A model generated the notes under the pieces. It searched no databases. It had not been told where the DNA came from and saw only the letters and a program-made list of their open reading frames with translations. Below, in pieces: positions 16,745-25,969 of a DNA stretch of 64,000 nucleotides (positions within the stretch are counted from its first letter, which is position 1; the number at the start of each line of letters is the position of its first letter). A program made the translations under genes and the position numbers. The stretch is from Flavobacteriales bacterium. GTDB taxonomy: Bacteria; Bacteroidota; Bacteroidia; Flavobacteriales_D; Crocinitomicaceae. Location: NCBI GenBank assembly GCA_947500875.1, contig CANMUN010000009.1, forward strand, positions 1 through 64,000. The letters run 5' to 3'.

Positions 16745-16808
16745 GTTACTTTTAATTTTGGTTAAACTTCGATGCAAGAATACGACAGCCCAACATCATT
16801 GTAACATC

Positions 16809-16841
16809 TTTGCAACCTTGCAATAAAATTTATTATTTTTG
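16809..16841 (+). promoter_or_regulatory. Promoter of TPR protein-ribH-glmM
   Basis: TTTG at 16809-16812, a 21-nt spacer, then TATTTTTG at 16834-16841, 17 nt before the ATG. Both elements match the Bacteroidota consensus. Confidence 0.65.
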
Positions 16842-16858
16842 CACTCAAAATATTTGGA

Positions 16859-17503
16859 ATGGAAGATTTTAACCTATCAACAGACAGTTTGAAGCACCAA
16901 TGGAAGACCAACAAGCGCTTTAAGTTGGGGGTATACATTGCGGGAGGCCTTCTTGGGGCCTTGATCCTATTTTTAGGTTACCGACAGTTGATTTGGGCGC
17001 CTTCCGACAACAAGGCCAACGATGGATGGTGGTCAGCGCTGAACTATGTCGAGAAAGATTCCACGGATCAAGCGATTAAACTGTTGATTCCTTTTGTTAA
17101 AAAATACGACGGGCATACGGGCGGAGAAATTGGGCAATACCTGTTAGGAACCCAATACATGAAGAAAGGTGAATTCCAAAAAGCTTTAGAGCAATTTGAG
17201 GGCGTTTCGGTCAACGACACTTACCTTTCAACTATGGTAATAGGACTTCAAGGAGATTGTTTATCTGAACTTAAAAAGTACGATGATGCAGCGGTTTTAT
17301 ACGAAAAAGCAGCAAACGCGATAGAAAACGAATTCACCTCGCCCATGTATTTGTTCAAAGCGGGTCTTCATGCGGAACTGGCGAAGAACTATGAGGTGGC
17401 TTCTAACCATTTCACTAGAATTAGGGATGATTATCCGGATTACGCTAATCAAAAAACCATCGATAAGTACATTGCGCGCGTTGCAACGGTCAAAAGCAAA
17501 TAG
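16859..17503 (+). CDS. Membrane-anchored tetratricopeptide-repeat protein
   Basis: The 214-aa protein has a short cytoplasmic N-terminus, one transmembrane helix (about residues 24-45, GVYIAGGLLGALILFLGY) and TPR-like helical pairs in the rest (e.g. YLLGTQYMKKGEFQKALEQF, and CLSELKKYDDAAVLYEKAA). It is probably an N-in protein with a periplasmic TPR scaffold, similar in architecture to YfgM-type ancillary factors. It sits 2 nt ahead of ribH and shares its promoter; a functional link to riboflavin is not obvious. Confidence 0.88.
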   Translation: MEDFNLSTDSLKHQWKTNKRFKLGVYIAGGLLGALILFLGYRQLIWAPSDNKANDGWWSALNYVEKDSTDQAIKLLIPFVKKYDGHTGGEIGQYLLGTQYMKKGEFQKALEQFEGVSVNDTYLSTMVIGLQGDCLSELKKYDDAAVLYEKAANAIENEFTSPMYLFKAGLHAELAKNYEVASNHFTRIRDDYPDYANQKTIDKYIARVATVKSK

Positions 17504-17505
17504 GC

Positions 17506-17991
17506 ATGGCAACCGTTGGTAACCATTTATCCAACTTTTCTAGTAACCTTCTCGAAAATTGTTCTGAATTTCGCTTGGGAATCGTGGTCTCCGAATGGAA
17601 TGAATCCATTACATCTTCCTTGGCCAAAGGCGCAATGGAAGTTTTTCAGCAAGCGAAGGTTGCTCATGTTGAACAGCTCAAAGTTCCAGGTTCGTTTGAA
17701 CTACCTCTAGCTGCCCAGTTCTTGTTCTCAACAAGGTCGGATTTGGACGGTATCGTCGTAATTGGTAATGTAATTCAAGGGGAAACCAAGCATTTTGATT
17801 TTGTCTGTCAAGGATTAACCCAAGGAATCATGGATGTAATGCTCAAATTCAATAAACCGATCAGTTTTTGCGTCCTCACCGACTTAAACCAACAACAGTC
17901 CTTGGATCGCTCAGGGGGGAAACACGGAAACAAAGGCATTGAATGCGCAGCAGCCTTGTTGCAAATGGTCAAACTTCAAAAGAAATTATGA
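17506..17991 (+). CDS. ribH: 6,7-dimethyl-8-ribityllumazine synthase
   Basis: Penultimate step of riboflavin synthesis: condenses 5-amino-6-ribitylaminouracil with dihydroxybutanone phosphate. The 161-aa protein is standard length, with SEWNESITSSLAKGAM (substrate pocket), VPGSFELPLAA, and VIQGETKHFDFV containing the catalytic histidine. The end has SGGKHGNKGIECAA. It lies 2 nt after the TPR gene, and its stop overlaps the glmM start as ATGA, so all three genes are likely one operon. Confidence 0.95.
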   Translation: MATVGNHLSNFSSNLLENCSEFRLGIVVSEWNESITSSLAKGAMEVFQQAKVAHVEQLKVPGSFELPLAAQFLFSTRSDLDGIVVIGNVIQGETKHFDFVCQGLTQGIMDVMLKFNKPISFCVLTDLNQQQSLDRSGGKHGNKGIECAAALLQMVKLQKKL

Positions 17992-19379
17992 CGCTAATTA
18001 AATCCATTTCGGGTTTCCGAGGCACCATTGGAGGCTCAGCCGGTGAGAATTTAACCCCTATTGATGCAGTACTTTTCGCTTCGGCGTACGGTACTTGGCT
18101 TAAAACGCAGGGCCAAAATAACCGCGTTAAAGTCGTTATTGGTCGCGATGCAAGGATTTCTGGATCCATGGTCTCACAATTGGTCTCAAACACGCTGATC
18201 GGCTTGGGAATAGATGTCATTGATTTAGGCCTCTCCACCACTCCGACCGTCGAAATAGCAGTTCCGATGGAGCAGGCTCAAGGTGGGATTATTCTCACCG
18301 CCTCCCACAACCCAAAGCAATGGAATGCGCTCAAGTTGCTGAACCACCGGGGAGAATTTCTTTCAGCTCAGGCAGGTGCGGAGGTTCTAAGCATCGCTGA
18401 ACAAGGTGTTTTTAACTTTGCCCAAGTTGACGAATTAGGTTCTATCACGGCTGACGACTCCTATTTGGAAAAACATATCAAGGCTGTTTTATCCCTACCA
18501 TTGGTTAACGCTGAAGCGATCAAAAAAGCCAATTTTAACGTAGTGGTCGATGCCGTTAATTCCAGCGGAGGCGTTTTCGTTCCTGCGCTGTTGAGCGCGT
18601 TGGGTGTAACCCAAATTACCGAATTGTACTGCACGCCAAATGGACAATTTCCCCACAATCCAGAACCGTTACCCGAACATCTTGGGGATTTGGCCTCAAC
18701 CATTCAGTCGGTGAAGGCTGACCTAGGCATTACGGTAGATCCCGACGTAGATCGCCTGGCCATGGTGTGCGAAGATGGGACCATGTTTGGCGAAGAATAT
18801 ACCCTGGTAGCAGTTGGAGATTATGTGCTTTCCAAAACTCCAGGACCCACTGTATCGAACCTCTCCTCTACCCGTGCTTTGCGGGATATTACCGAGGAAA
18901 AATATCAAGAAACGTATGCAGCCGCTGCCGTTGGCGAAGTGAATGTTGTTGAAAAAATGAAAGAAATAGGCGCGGTCATTGGGGGCGAAGGGAACGGTGG
19001 GATCATTTACCCTGCCTCTCATTACGGACGTGACGCCTTAGTAGGAATTGCATTATTTCTATCTTTGCTAGCTGAACGGGAGTGCAAAGCCTCCGAATTG
19101 CGGGATTCATATCCTGCTTACACCATTGCCAAAAACAAAATCGAACTTACCCCTGGAATTGATGTCGATGCCATTTTACGTCAGATGGCGTATAGGTACC
19201 GAAACGAAGAGGTTGATTTAACCGATGGCGTAAAAATATACCTCGGAAAAGAGTGGGTTCATCTTCGTAAAAGCAATACAGAACCGATCATACGCATTTA
19301 TTCTGAAAGTAAAAGTGCGGAAACCGCGAACCAATTAGGGCACAGAATTATCAAGGAAATATTGGCCCTAGTGCATTAA
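17988..19379 (+). CDS. glmM: Phosphoglucosamine mutase (GlmM-type phosphohexomutase)
   Basis: Interconverts glucosamine-6- and -1-phosphate for UDP-GlcNAc, cell-wall and lipid A synthesis. The 463-aa alpha-D-phosphohexomutase has ISGFRGTIGG at the N-terminus, the phosphoserine loop TASHNPKQWNA, the Mg2+ loop DPDVDRLAMV, the sugar-binding GGEGNGGIIYP, and the phosphate loop RKSNTEPIIRIY. GlmM is preferred over phosphomannomutase from the GEGNGG loop and the start pattern, but specificity is inferred. The start is moved to the ATG at 17988, overlapping the ribH stop (ATGA); the track start at 17943 lies inside ribH. Confidence 0.9.
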   Translation: MTLIKSISGFRGTIGGSAGENLTPIDAVLFASAYGTWLKTQGQNNRVKVVIGRDARISGSMVSQLVSNTLIGLGIDVIDLGLSTTPTVEIAVPMEQAQGGIILTASHNPKQWNALKLLNHRGEFLSAQAGAEVLSIAEQGVFNFAQVDELGSITADDSYLEKHIKAVLSLPLVNAEAIKKANFNVVVDAVNSSGGVFVPALLSALGVTQITELYCTPNGQFPHNPEPLPEHLGDLASTIQSVKADLGITVDPDVDRLAMVCEDGTMFGEEYTLVAVGDYVLSKTPGPTVSNLSSTRALRDITEEKYQETYAAAAVGEVNVVEKMKEIGAVIGGEGNGGIIYPASHYGRDALVGIALFLSLLAERECKASELRDSYPAYTIAKNKIELTPGIDVDAILRQMAYRYRNEEVDLTDGVKIYLGKEWVHLRKSNTEPIIRIYSESKSAETANQLGHRIIKEILALVH

Positions 19380-19437
19380 TTTCATCCTCCATTGAACCCA
19401 TTTTGAATTTAGGTGTACTGACGCCAAAATTAATACT

Positions 19438-21114
19438 ATGAAAAAACTGATTGCCTTACTAGGATGCTTTCTTATAGCGGGAAGTGCTTTATCCAACGAC
19501 AAAGATGTTATCAAATCCATTTTGAACGAAGTAACCGTTTACTCTCAAGGAGCTCAAATGAAGCATATGGCTTCATACTCCATTAAAAGTGGAATTACCG
19601 AGGTATGTATTGAAGGAGTAAGCGCGAACATCGACATTAAATCTCTTCAATTGAAAGCCACCGGTAATGTGGTGATTATTGATACGAAATACACGCTTTT
19701 TTATCCCCAACCTGAAAACAATCCGAATCAAGGTTTGCCTATTAAAATCGTTAAAGACATGGCGGCTATAAAAGACTCTTTGGAAGTCTTAGATTTTGAC
19801 CTTCAGGAGCTGAGGGATGAAATAGGAATTTATCAAGCTGCCCAGCGCATAATCTCCATGAACGGAGCAGTAAAAGGCACCGGCAAAGTCAATGACTCCA
19901 TTCAGTTATTAAAACAAACCGTGGAATATTACACCGCCAAAATGAATGAAATCAATAAAAAATTATTGGCCTTAGAGAAAAAAATAAAGGAAAAATCTAA
20001 ACTTCAGGAGCGCCTTCAATCCCGTTATGCCGATTTGGAAAACTATCAGAATCAAAATTACAATACCAAAAAATACGAACCCATTCCGCGGGTGGTGGTA
20101 ACGCTCTCTGCCAACGAGGCCGCAACGGGAAAAATCAATTTCAGCTATCTTGTAGCAAGTGCCGGATGGACCCCGCTTTACGATATTCGCAGCGATTCCC
20201 AAACCGGAAAGATTTCTCTCACGTACAAAGCCCAAGTTTTTCAAAGTTCTGGCATGGATTGGGACAATGTAAAATTGAACATCTCCACCAATAATCCCTT
20301 CGTCAACAAAACGAAACCCGAATTGAATCCTTGGTATATTGACTATTTTGCCCGCAAGGAAAAACTTGAATTAAACGAAGTTGCCATCCGAGGCGCTAGA
20401 AACATTCCTCAAGCGGCATTTAATCAAGGGTATTTCTTGAATGATAAAGAAGTGGTGGAAGATGAACCGGCCATGGAAGCAAATCAGTTTACCACCGTGG
20501 TTCATCAATTAATTGCCGCTGAATTCAAGATTGACCTCCCCTATTCCATTAAATCCAATAACGAAAAGAACCTCGTGTTGATAAAAACCAGCGAATTGAA
20601 TACTACCTTTAAGTATTACGCAGTGCCAAAAGTTGATCCAGGAGTTTACTTGGTCGCACAAATGACCAAACTCGATGAACTTCAATTGGTACCGGCAAGT
20701 GCGAACATCTTTTTTGACGGTTCCTATATTGGAGAAACGTACATTGATCCAACGAGCATGGACGACACCTTAAATTTATCCTTAGGCAAGGATCCAAACA
20801 TTGTGGTGAAACGTACCCTCTTGAAACAAAAATCAAAAGACAAAATCATCCAAGATAAGCGTGAAAGAATTTTTGCCTATCAGTTTGAAATACAAAACAA
20901 TAAATCAAGCGTTATTCAAGTAATTATTCAAGATCAATTGCCCATGACTACGAACGCCGATATAACGATAGAAGTAACCGAAAAAGGCAATGCTCGGGAA
21001 ATTCCTGGCAATGGGATTTTAGAATGGGAGTACAAACTTAAAGCCGGTGAAAATCGAAAATGGGAATTCGGATATAAAGTTAAACATCCAAAAGATCAAC
21101 AGATTAATCTATAA
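19438..21114 (+). CDS. Secreted DUF4139-domain protein (mucoidy-inhibitor-like)
   Basis: The 558-aa protein has a signal peptide (MKKLIALLGCFLIAGSALS), an N-terminal beta domain (about 25-110, DUF4140-like), a coiled-coil segment (about 150-210, EINKKLLALEKKIKEKSK) and a C-terminal DUF4139-type region including PLYDIRSDSQTGKISLTYKA and IIQDQLPMTTNADI. Related proteins have been called mucoidy inhibitors, but the biochemical role is unknown. It is a stand-alone gene closed by a good terminator. Confidence 0.88.
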   Translation: MKKLIALLGCFLIAGSALSNDKDVIKSILNEVTVYSQGAQMKHMASYSIKSGITEVCIEGVSANIDIKSLQLKATGNVVIIDTKYTLFYPQPENNPNQGLPIKIVKDMAAIKDSLEVLDFDLQELRDEIGIYQAAQRIISMNGAVKGTGKVNDSIQLLKQTVEYYTAKMNEINKKLLALEKKIKEKSKLQERLQSRYADLENYQNQNYNTKKYEPIPRVVVTLSANEAATGKINFSYLVASAGWTPLYDIRSDSQTGKISLTYKAQVFQSSGMDWDNVKLNISTNNPFVNKTKPELNPWYIDYFARKEKLELNEVAIRGARNIPQAAFNQGYFLNDKEVVEDEPAMEANQFTTVVHQLIAAEFKIDLPYSIKSNNEKNLVLIKTSELNTTFKYYAVPKVDPGVYLVAQMTKLDELQLVPASANIFFDGSYIGETYIDPTSMDDTLNLSLGKDPNIVVKRTLLKQKSKDKIIQDKRERIFAYQFEIQNNKSSVIQVIIQDQLPMTTNADITIEVTEKGNAREIPGNGILEWEYKLKAGENRKWEFGYKVKHPKDQQINL

Positions 21115-21120
21115 GAAACC

Positions 21121-21154
21121 AAAGGCTATCGAAATCGGTAGCCTTTTCTTTTTT
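21121..21154 (+). terminator. Intrinsic terminator after the DUF4139 gene
   Basis: AAAGGCTA ... TAGCCTTT stem, extended inward by a G-T wobble and two G-C pairs to loop AAAT, followed by TCTTTTTT. It lies 6 nt beyond the stop codon. Confidence 0.85.
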
Positions 21155-21161
21155 ACTTTTG
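21154..21161 (+). promoter_or_regulatory. Predicted -7 box of ispH
   Basis: TACTTTTG, exact to TAnnTTTG, starting in the T-tract of the preceding terminator and 35 nt before the ispH ATG. Confidence 0.45.
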
Positions 21162-21196
21162 TTCAACAAATTCCCAATAACGCTTGTTAGTCAACC

Positions 21197-22408
21197 ATGA
21201 AACAATTTGTAATTCCTGAATTCTATCGTTCGCCGATTATTGCTAAAGTCAAGGCGAAGCGAAAGCTTGAAGATCCAAGGAAACAGGATTTTTCACCCAC
21301 CAAATTAACCTTAGAAAAAATAGAGTTTATACTGCCTCGGCATTTCGGCTTTTGTTATGGAGTCGAAAATGCCATTGAAAAGAGTTATCGTGCTATACAA
21401 GAAAATCCTGGTAAGCGCATCTTTTTGTTGAGTCAAATGATCCACAACCCTGCGGTAAATGAGGACTTACAAGCCAATGGCATTGCCTTTCTTCAAGATA
21501 CCCATGGAAATGAATTGATTACTTTTGATACCCTTACCCCTGAGGACGTCGTCATTATTCCTGCCTTTGGCACTACGCTGGAAATTGAAACTGCGTTACA
21601 ACAAACCGGAGCCAATATCACTTCCTACAACACGACCTGTCCTTTCGTTGAAAAAGTGTGGAATCGTTCCCAGAAATTGGGAGAATTAGCGCATACCGTC
21701 ATCATTCATGGAAAATACGACCATGAAGAAACGCGTGCAACGTTTTCCCACAGCAATGTCAACGCTCCTACCTTAGTAATTAAAAACATGGATGAGGCTG
21801 TTTTTTTGGGGGAAGTCATTGCTCAACGTAAGTCAAGTCAGGACTTTTATCAATTCTTTGAAGGGAAATACTCCCAAGGATTTGACCCTGAGGTTCATTT
21901 GAACAAAATAGGAGTGGTAAACCAAACCACCATGCTTGCCGTTGAAACACAAGCCATAACGGAGTTCCTCCGAGATGCAATGAAACAAAGGCATGGGGAA
22001 AGTTCATTGAAGGAGCGCATGGCTGATACGCGAGACACGTTATGCTATGCCACGAATGACAACCAAAGCAGCACGTACGAATTGGCTAAGAGCAATCCGG
22101 ATTTTGCCGTGGTCATTGGAGGATATAACAGTTCAAACACAACCCATTTGGTAGAGATTTTGGAACAAAGTATGCCCGTATTTTTCATAACAGGACAAGA
22201 ATGCATTGACGACGACGGATGGGTACAAACGTTTGATATTCATGATTCGAGAGAAAAACGTTTACGTTTACCTATGGAAAAGAACCTTGTTCGCATTGCC
22301 ATTACCTCCGGTGCTTCATGTCCGGATTCTGTGGTAGATCGGGTGATGCTTAAAATTATGGAGTTGTACCAAGATACTACGCCCTTCGATAACCTAATGA
22401 ACGCATAA
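21197..22408 (+). CDS. ispH: 4-hydroxy-3-methylbut-2-enyl diphosphate reductase
   Basis: Last step of the MEP isoprenoid pathway: reduces HMBPP to IPP and DMAPP using a [4Fe-4S] cluster. The 403-aa protein is longer than the E. coli enzyme (316 aa) because of an N-terminal extension and internal inserts, a form I associate with Bacteroidota. Cluster cysteines are in RHFGFCYGVENA, NTTCPFVEKVW and TSGASCPDSVVD. The catalytic-region GVVNQTTMLA and GGYNSSNTTHL are present. It is followed after 2 nt by the cobalamin adenosyltransferase gene. Confidence 0.96.
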   Translation: MKQFVIPEFYRSPIIAKVKAKRKLEDPRKQDFSPTKLTLEKIEFILPRHFGFCYGVENAIEKSYRAIQENPGKRIFLLSQMIHNPAVNEDLQANGIAFLQDTHGNELITFDTLTPEDVVIIPAFGTTLEIETALQQTGANITSYNTTCPFVEKVWNRSQKLGELAHTVIIHGKYDHEETRATFSHSNVNAPTLVIKNMDEAVFLGEVIAQRKSSQDFYQFFEGKYSQGFDPEVHLNKIGVVNQTTMLAVETQAITEFLRDAMKQRHGESSLKERMADTRDTLCYATNDNQSSTYELAKSNPDFAVVIGGYNSSNTTHLVEILEQSMPVFFITGQECIDDDGWVQTFDIHDSREKRLRLPMEKNLVRIAITSGASCPDSVVDRVMLKIMELYQDTTPFDNLMNA

Positions 22409-22410
22409 CC

Positions 22411-22965
22411 ATGAAAATTTATACAAAAACGGGGGACGATGGAACAACGGGATTAATCGGTGGATCAAGGGTTTCCAAAGCAGATTTACAGATTGAGTCC
22501 TATGGAACGGTGGATGAACTTAATTCTTGGATAGGCTGCATACGTGATTCCTTGGATGACGGCCCTTGTTCAAAACAACTATTGGACATCCAAAATAACC
22601 TCTTTGTACTCGGCGCCAGTTTGGCCACTGCCCCAAAAGGAACGAAAATGCAATTACCCCCTTTGGAATCGAATTTTATTGAGGATCTCGAACGTTGGAT
22701 TGATGCCATGAACACGGAATTGCCTGACCTCACCCATTTTATTTTACCTGGAGGCCATATGGCAAGCTCGCATGCTCAAATCGCACGTTGTGTATGCCGC
22801 CGTGCCGAGCGTAGAGTCATCGAATTAAACAACAATGATCCACGTTTTTCACTCGAAATTAAGTACTTGAACCGGTTAAGCGATTATTTATTCGTGCTTG
22901 CACGGTATGCCCTGCGGAAATTTGAAAAAGAGGAAGTTAAATGGATTCCTAACCGAGCAAAGTAA
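22411..22965 (+). CDS. Cob(I)alamin adenosyltransferase, PduO type
   Basis: Transfers the 5'-deoxyadenosyl group from ATP to cob(I)alamin, giving coenzyme B12. The 184-aa all-helical protein shows the ATP-binding N-terminus IYTKTGDDGTTGLIGGSRV, then ESYGTVDELNSWIG, and the C-terminal CRRAERRVIEL and YLNRLSDYLFVLAR segments of the PduO/MMAB family. It is co-transcribed with ispH (2-nt gap). It implies that the host uses adenosylcobalamin, but no B12-dependent enzyme is in the window. Confidence 0.93.
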   Translation: MKIYTKTGDDGTTGLIGGSRVSKADLQIESYGTVDELNSWIGCIRDSLDDGPCSKQLLDIQNNLFVLGASLATAPKGTKMQLPPLESNFIEDLERWIDAMNTELPDLTHFILPGGHMASSHAQIARCVCRRAERRVIELNNNDPRFSLEIKYLNRLSDYLFVLARYALRKFEKEEVKWIPNRAK

Positions 22966-23003
22966 GCCTGTGGAACAGAAACGATTAAAATTTTTTAAAT
23001 CCC

Positions 23004-23033
23004 TTGGATAGATTAAAATAAAAATTACTTTTG
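23004..23033 (+). promoter_or_regulatory. Promoter of the DUF2795-like gene
   Basis: TTG at 23004-23006, a 19-nt spacer, then TACTTTTG at 23026-23033; 28-nt AT-rich leader to the ATG at 23062. Confidence 0.6.
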
Positions 23034-23061
23034 CCGAAATAACCGATTAATTATTGAATAT

Positions 23062-23283
23062 ATGTATTGGACTTTAGAATTAGCCTCTTACTTAGAAGAT
23101 GCACCATGGCCTGCCACGAAAGACGAATTAATTGATTTCGCCATTCGGACAGGAGCGCCTTTGGAAGTGGTTGAGAACCTTCAACTTCTAGAAGACGAAG
23201 GCGAGGTTTATGAGAACATTGAAGAAATTTGGCCCGATTACCCGTCACGTGAAGATTTCCTTTTCAACGAAGACGAATATTAA
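23062..23283 (+). CDS. Small DUF2795-like protein
   Basis: The 73-aa acidic protein begins MYWTLELASYLEDAPWPATK and continues with a short helix-turn-helix-like fold (IDFAIRTGAPLEVVENLQLL), typical of the small DUF2795 family common in Bacteroidota. Function is unknown. Its own consensus promoter lies upstream, and the next gene starts 4 nt after its stop, so the two are probably co-transcribed. Confidence 0.85.
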   Translation: MYWTLELASYLEDAPWPATKDELIDFAIRTGAPLEVVENLQLLEDEGEVYENIEEIWPDYPSREDFLFNEDEY

Positions 23284-23287
23284 ATTT

Positions 23288-23995
23288 ATGAAATCCTGCC
23301 TGCTTTTCCTTGGAGTTTTTTTCGGATATTTTTCCTTCGGACAAAAATCCCAAGATACCATTCCTGACCTACGAAAGGTAATAACAACTCAAGTAGTGTC
23401 GTATCAAGTTAAACCCGATGTTGAAGGCGTTTTTGACATCAATAGCGGAAGGGTCTATGAGACTATGGTGGTTACCAAGAACTCCATCTCCAAGAAATCC
23501 CTTCGAAAATTAACCAAAGTTTTATTTAAACCAAGTACGTACACTCAAACTTCATCCAACTCACAGGCGCCCTTAAACGTGGGTAAAGTGTTGGATGACG
23601 AACAAAAAGAAACGAAGAACGCCACCCATGATACCGGAACCCCGACCACAAGTCCCTCCTCGGGAAACGGATCAGGACCTCCCCCCAATTCTGGGAATTC
23701 TGAAGGAAGCGGAAGCGTGAACGTTGCGGTGGAAGTTTTGCAACCCGTTCCATTTGATTTAAGTGCACTGGCTTCGGACGGTATATCCAACCGATACACG
23801 CACATTCTTGCTTTTGAAAACGGCCAATATGTCAACGTTGCTTTGTGCCTCAACCTTTTAGAAAACAGCATTCGAGTGTATTCCTACATGCAGCCTAAAA
23901 ACCTAAAGCAGTCCTTCGACCCTACCAAACCGTACATTTTTTCTGGGAAATTGAGTGCCAAGGCACGATTTAAACTGAGAAAGTTCATTCCTTAA
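23288..23995 (+). CDS. Secreted protein of unknown function with a Pro/Ser/Gly linker
   Basis: The 235-aa protein has a signal peptide (MKSCLLFLGVFFGYFSFGQ), an N-terminal segment rich in beta strands, a low-complexity linker around residues 125-155 (TSPSSGNGSGPPPNSGNSEG) and a C-terminal domain of about 80 residues. No family was recognised and no T9SS sorting domain is seen. The track start at 23210 overlaps the DUF2795-like gene; the ATG at 23288 starts the signal peptide. Confidence 0.8.
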   Translation: MKSCLLFLGVFFGYFSFGQKSQDTIPDLRKVITTQVVSYQVKPDVEGVFDINSGRVYETMVVTKNSISKKSLRKLTKVLFKPSTYTQTSSNSQAPLNVGKVLDDEQKETKNATHDTGTPTTSPSSGNGSGPPPNSGNSEGSGSVNVAVEVLQPVPFDLSALASDGISNRYTHILAFENGQYVNVALCLNLLENSIRVYSYMQPKNLKQSFDPTKPYIFSGKLSAKARFKLRKFIP

Positions 23996-24015
23996 CCCTA
24001 CCCTTTTTCTTCAAC

Positions 24016-25968
24016 ATGAAACATCTCTCCTTCTTTTTGATCATTTCCTACACGTTTGTGCTAGGACAAAACGAAAACAGCACCCATTGTTCCAAACGTG
24101 ATCGAGCTAAGCATCTTACGCTCAAAAGCAACAGCTTAAACTTGGCTCAAATTGCTCAAAGCGAGAAATACGACGTCAATTACTACAAGCTCAATCTGAA
24201 CATGACCAACACCTCCACCACCCTTTCCGGGTATGCGGAAATGAAAGCAACGGCCATTTCAGCAATCGATACGGTTTTGTATGAATTATTTTCGAGCTTA
24301 TCCATTTCCTCCGTTAGTTTTAATGGAGCCAATGTGCCTTTCACTCGATCAGGTTCGGCAGTAAAAATTGCTGCAAATGTATCCCCAGGAACTTCATTCA
24401 TCATCCGTACCAATTACAGTGGAACTCCCCCAACAGCACAAACAAATCCACTGGGCGGTAGCGGAATGTCCAATGCTACCTCACCGTCTTGGGGCAACGA
24501 AGTAGTTTGGTCGCTGTCCGAACCGTTTTGCGCTTACGAATGGTGGCCTTGTAAGCAGAGCCTCACCGATAAAGCCGATTCGTGCGATGTATTCATTACC
24601 GTCCCAAATTCCTGCAAGGCAGGTTCTAACGGGGTTTTAACGCAGGTCGTAAACCTTGGAAACGGATCAAGCCGTTACGAATGGAAACACCGACACCCCA
24701 TTGATTATTACCTCATTTCCGTTGCGGTTGCGGAGTATGTCGAATACAATGTTTTCGCAAATCCGGTTGGAGCTCCCGCACCTATCCTGATTCAGAATTA
24801 TATCTATAACAACCCACAAACCTTACCCAATTTCCAAGCAGACATTGATGAAACCGTTGATTTCATGGAACTGTTCTACGATCTTTACGGCCCGTATCCT
24901 TTTGAGGATGAGAAGTACGGTCACTGCATGGCCCCTTTCTCAGGTGGAATGGAACATCAAACCATGACCACCCAAGGTTTTTTTAACCCCGCGCTTACTG
25001 CGCATGAACTGGGACATCAATGGTGGGGAGATTATGTTACCTGTGCTTCATGGTGCGATATCTGGGTCAATGAAGGATTTGCTTCGTACAGCGAACAAAT
25101 CATGCTTGAGAACCTTTACCCTGGTCAAGAAGTTCAAAACATGCAGTCTGTTCACAATAACGTTATGTCGCAACCCGGAGGCAGCGTTTGGGTCCTCGAC
25201 AGCTTGAATGAAGCAAGGATTTTTAGCGGACGCTTAACGTACGACAAAGGAGCTGCCTTAGTTCATACCATGCGCTACATGTTGAACGACGACCAACTTT
25301 TCTATGCAACGTTGAAGAATTTTTTAAGCAGCAAAGCGTTCGGAACTGCCTTCGGTGTTGACGTTAGGGATGCTTTTGCACAAGCCTCGGGCATCAATTT
25401 TACACCGTTTTTTGACGAATGGTATTTTGGAGAAGGTTTCCCTACGTATTCGGTTCAATGGAAACAATTGGGCAACGATGCCTTAGTCCAAATATCGCAT
25501 ACAACTTCAGCTCCTAACGTAACTCCAACTTTTACCAATCCGATTGACCTTAAGTTTGTGCGTCCAGGCAACACCGACACAACGATTCGTTTTGACATTA
25601 CCAGCAACTCCAATCTTTTTCAAATCAATGGAATAGGAACCTTAAGTAATTCCATCAGCATCGATCCTCAAAACTGGGTAGTCAACCAAAATGGGACGAT
25701 TACAATGAACGAATTGCTTAGTTTGGAATCCCTCAACGCTTCTGAAGGAATGGAGCTTTATCCCAATCCAAGCAACGAGGAAATTTACATTAACAACATC
25801 CCCAACGATTGCCGCTATTCCATATATGACATGTACGGAAAAGTGCAATTAATGGATAAAGTAAGTGGAGGTAATTCGATCAAAACAAGCAGTTTACCTT
25901 CAGGAACTTATTTATTGGTGTTGGACAGCACCAAGGTAAAATACCGAAAAACCTTCGTGAAGCTCTAG
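24016..25968 (+). CDS. M1-family zinc aminopeptidase exported by T9SS
   Basis: Secreted metalloaminopeptidase. The 650-aa protein has a signal peptide, the M1 beta-saddle domain, and the zinc site HELGHQWWGDY with the third ligand Glu in NEGFASYSEQ (HExxH-18-E, intact). The exopeptidase motif GxMEN reads GGMEH, keeping the Glu that binds the substrate amine. After about residue 575 comes a type A T9SS sorting domain (ELYPNPSNEEIYINNI ... GTYLLVLDS), so it is sent through the outer membrane. It has a short C-terminal half compared with ERAP-like M1 enzymes, as in other Bacteroidota members. It is convergent with hutH. Confidence 0.93.
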   Translation: MKHLSFFLIISYTFVLGQNENSTHCSKRDRAKHLTLKSNSLNLAQIAQSEKYDVNYYKLNLNMTNTSTTLSGYAEMKATAISAIDTVLYELFSSLSISSVSFNGANVPFTRSGSAVKIAANVSPGTSFIIRTNYSGTPPTAQTNPLGGSGMSNATSPSWGNEVVWSLSEPFCAYEWWPCKQSLTDKADSCDVFITVPNSCKAGSNGVLTQVVNLGNGSSRYEWKHRHPIDYYLISVAVAEYVEYNVFANPVGAPAPILIQNYIYNNPQTLPNFQADIDETVDFMELFYDLYGPYPFEDEKYGHCMAPFSGGMEHQTMTTQGFFNPALTAHELGHQWWGDYVTCASWCDIWVNEGFASYSEQIMLENLYPGQEVQNMQSVHNNVMSQPGGSVWVLDSLNEARIFSGRLTYDKGAALVHTMRYMLNDDQLFYATLKNFLSSKAFGTAFGVDVRDAFAQASGINFTPFFDEWYFGEGFPTYSVQWKQLGNDALVQISHTTSAPNVTPTFTNPIDLKFVRPGNTDTTIRFDITSNSNLFQINGIGTLSNSISIDPQNWVVNQNGTITMNELLSLESLNASEGMELYPNPSNEEIYINNIPNDCRYSIYDMYGKVQLMDKVSGGNSIKTSSLPSGTYLLVLDSTKVKYRKTFVKL

Positions 25969-25969
25969 C

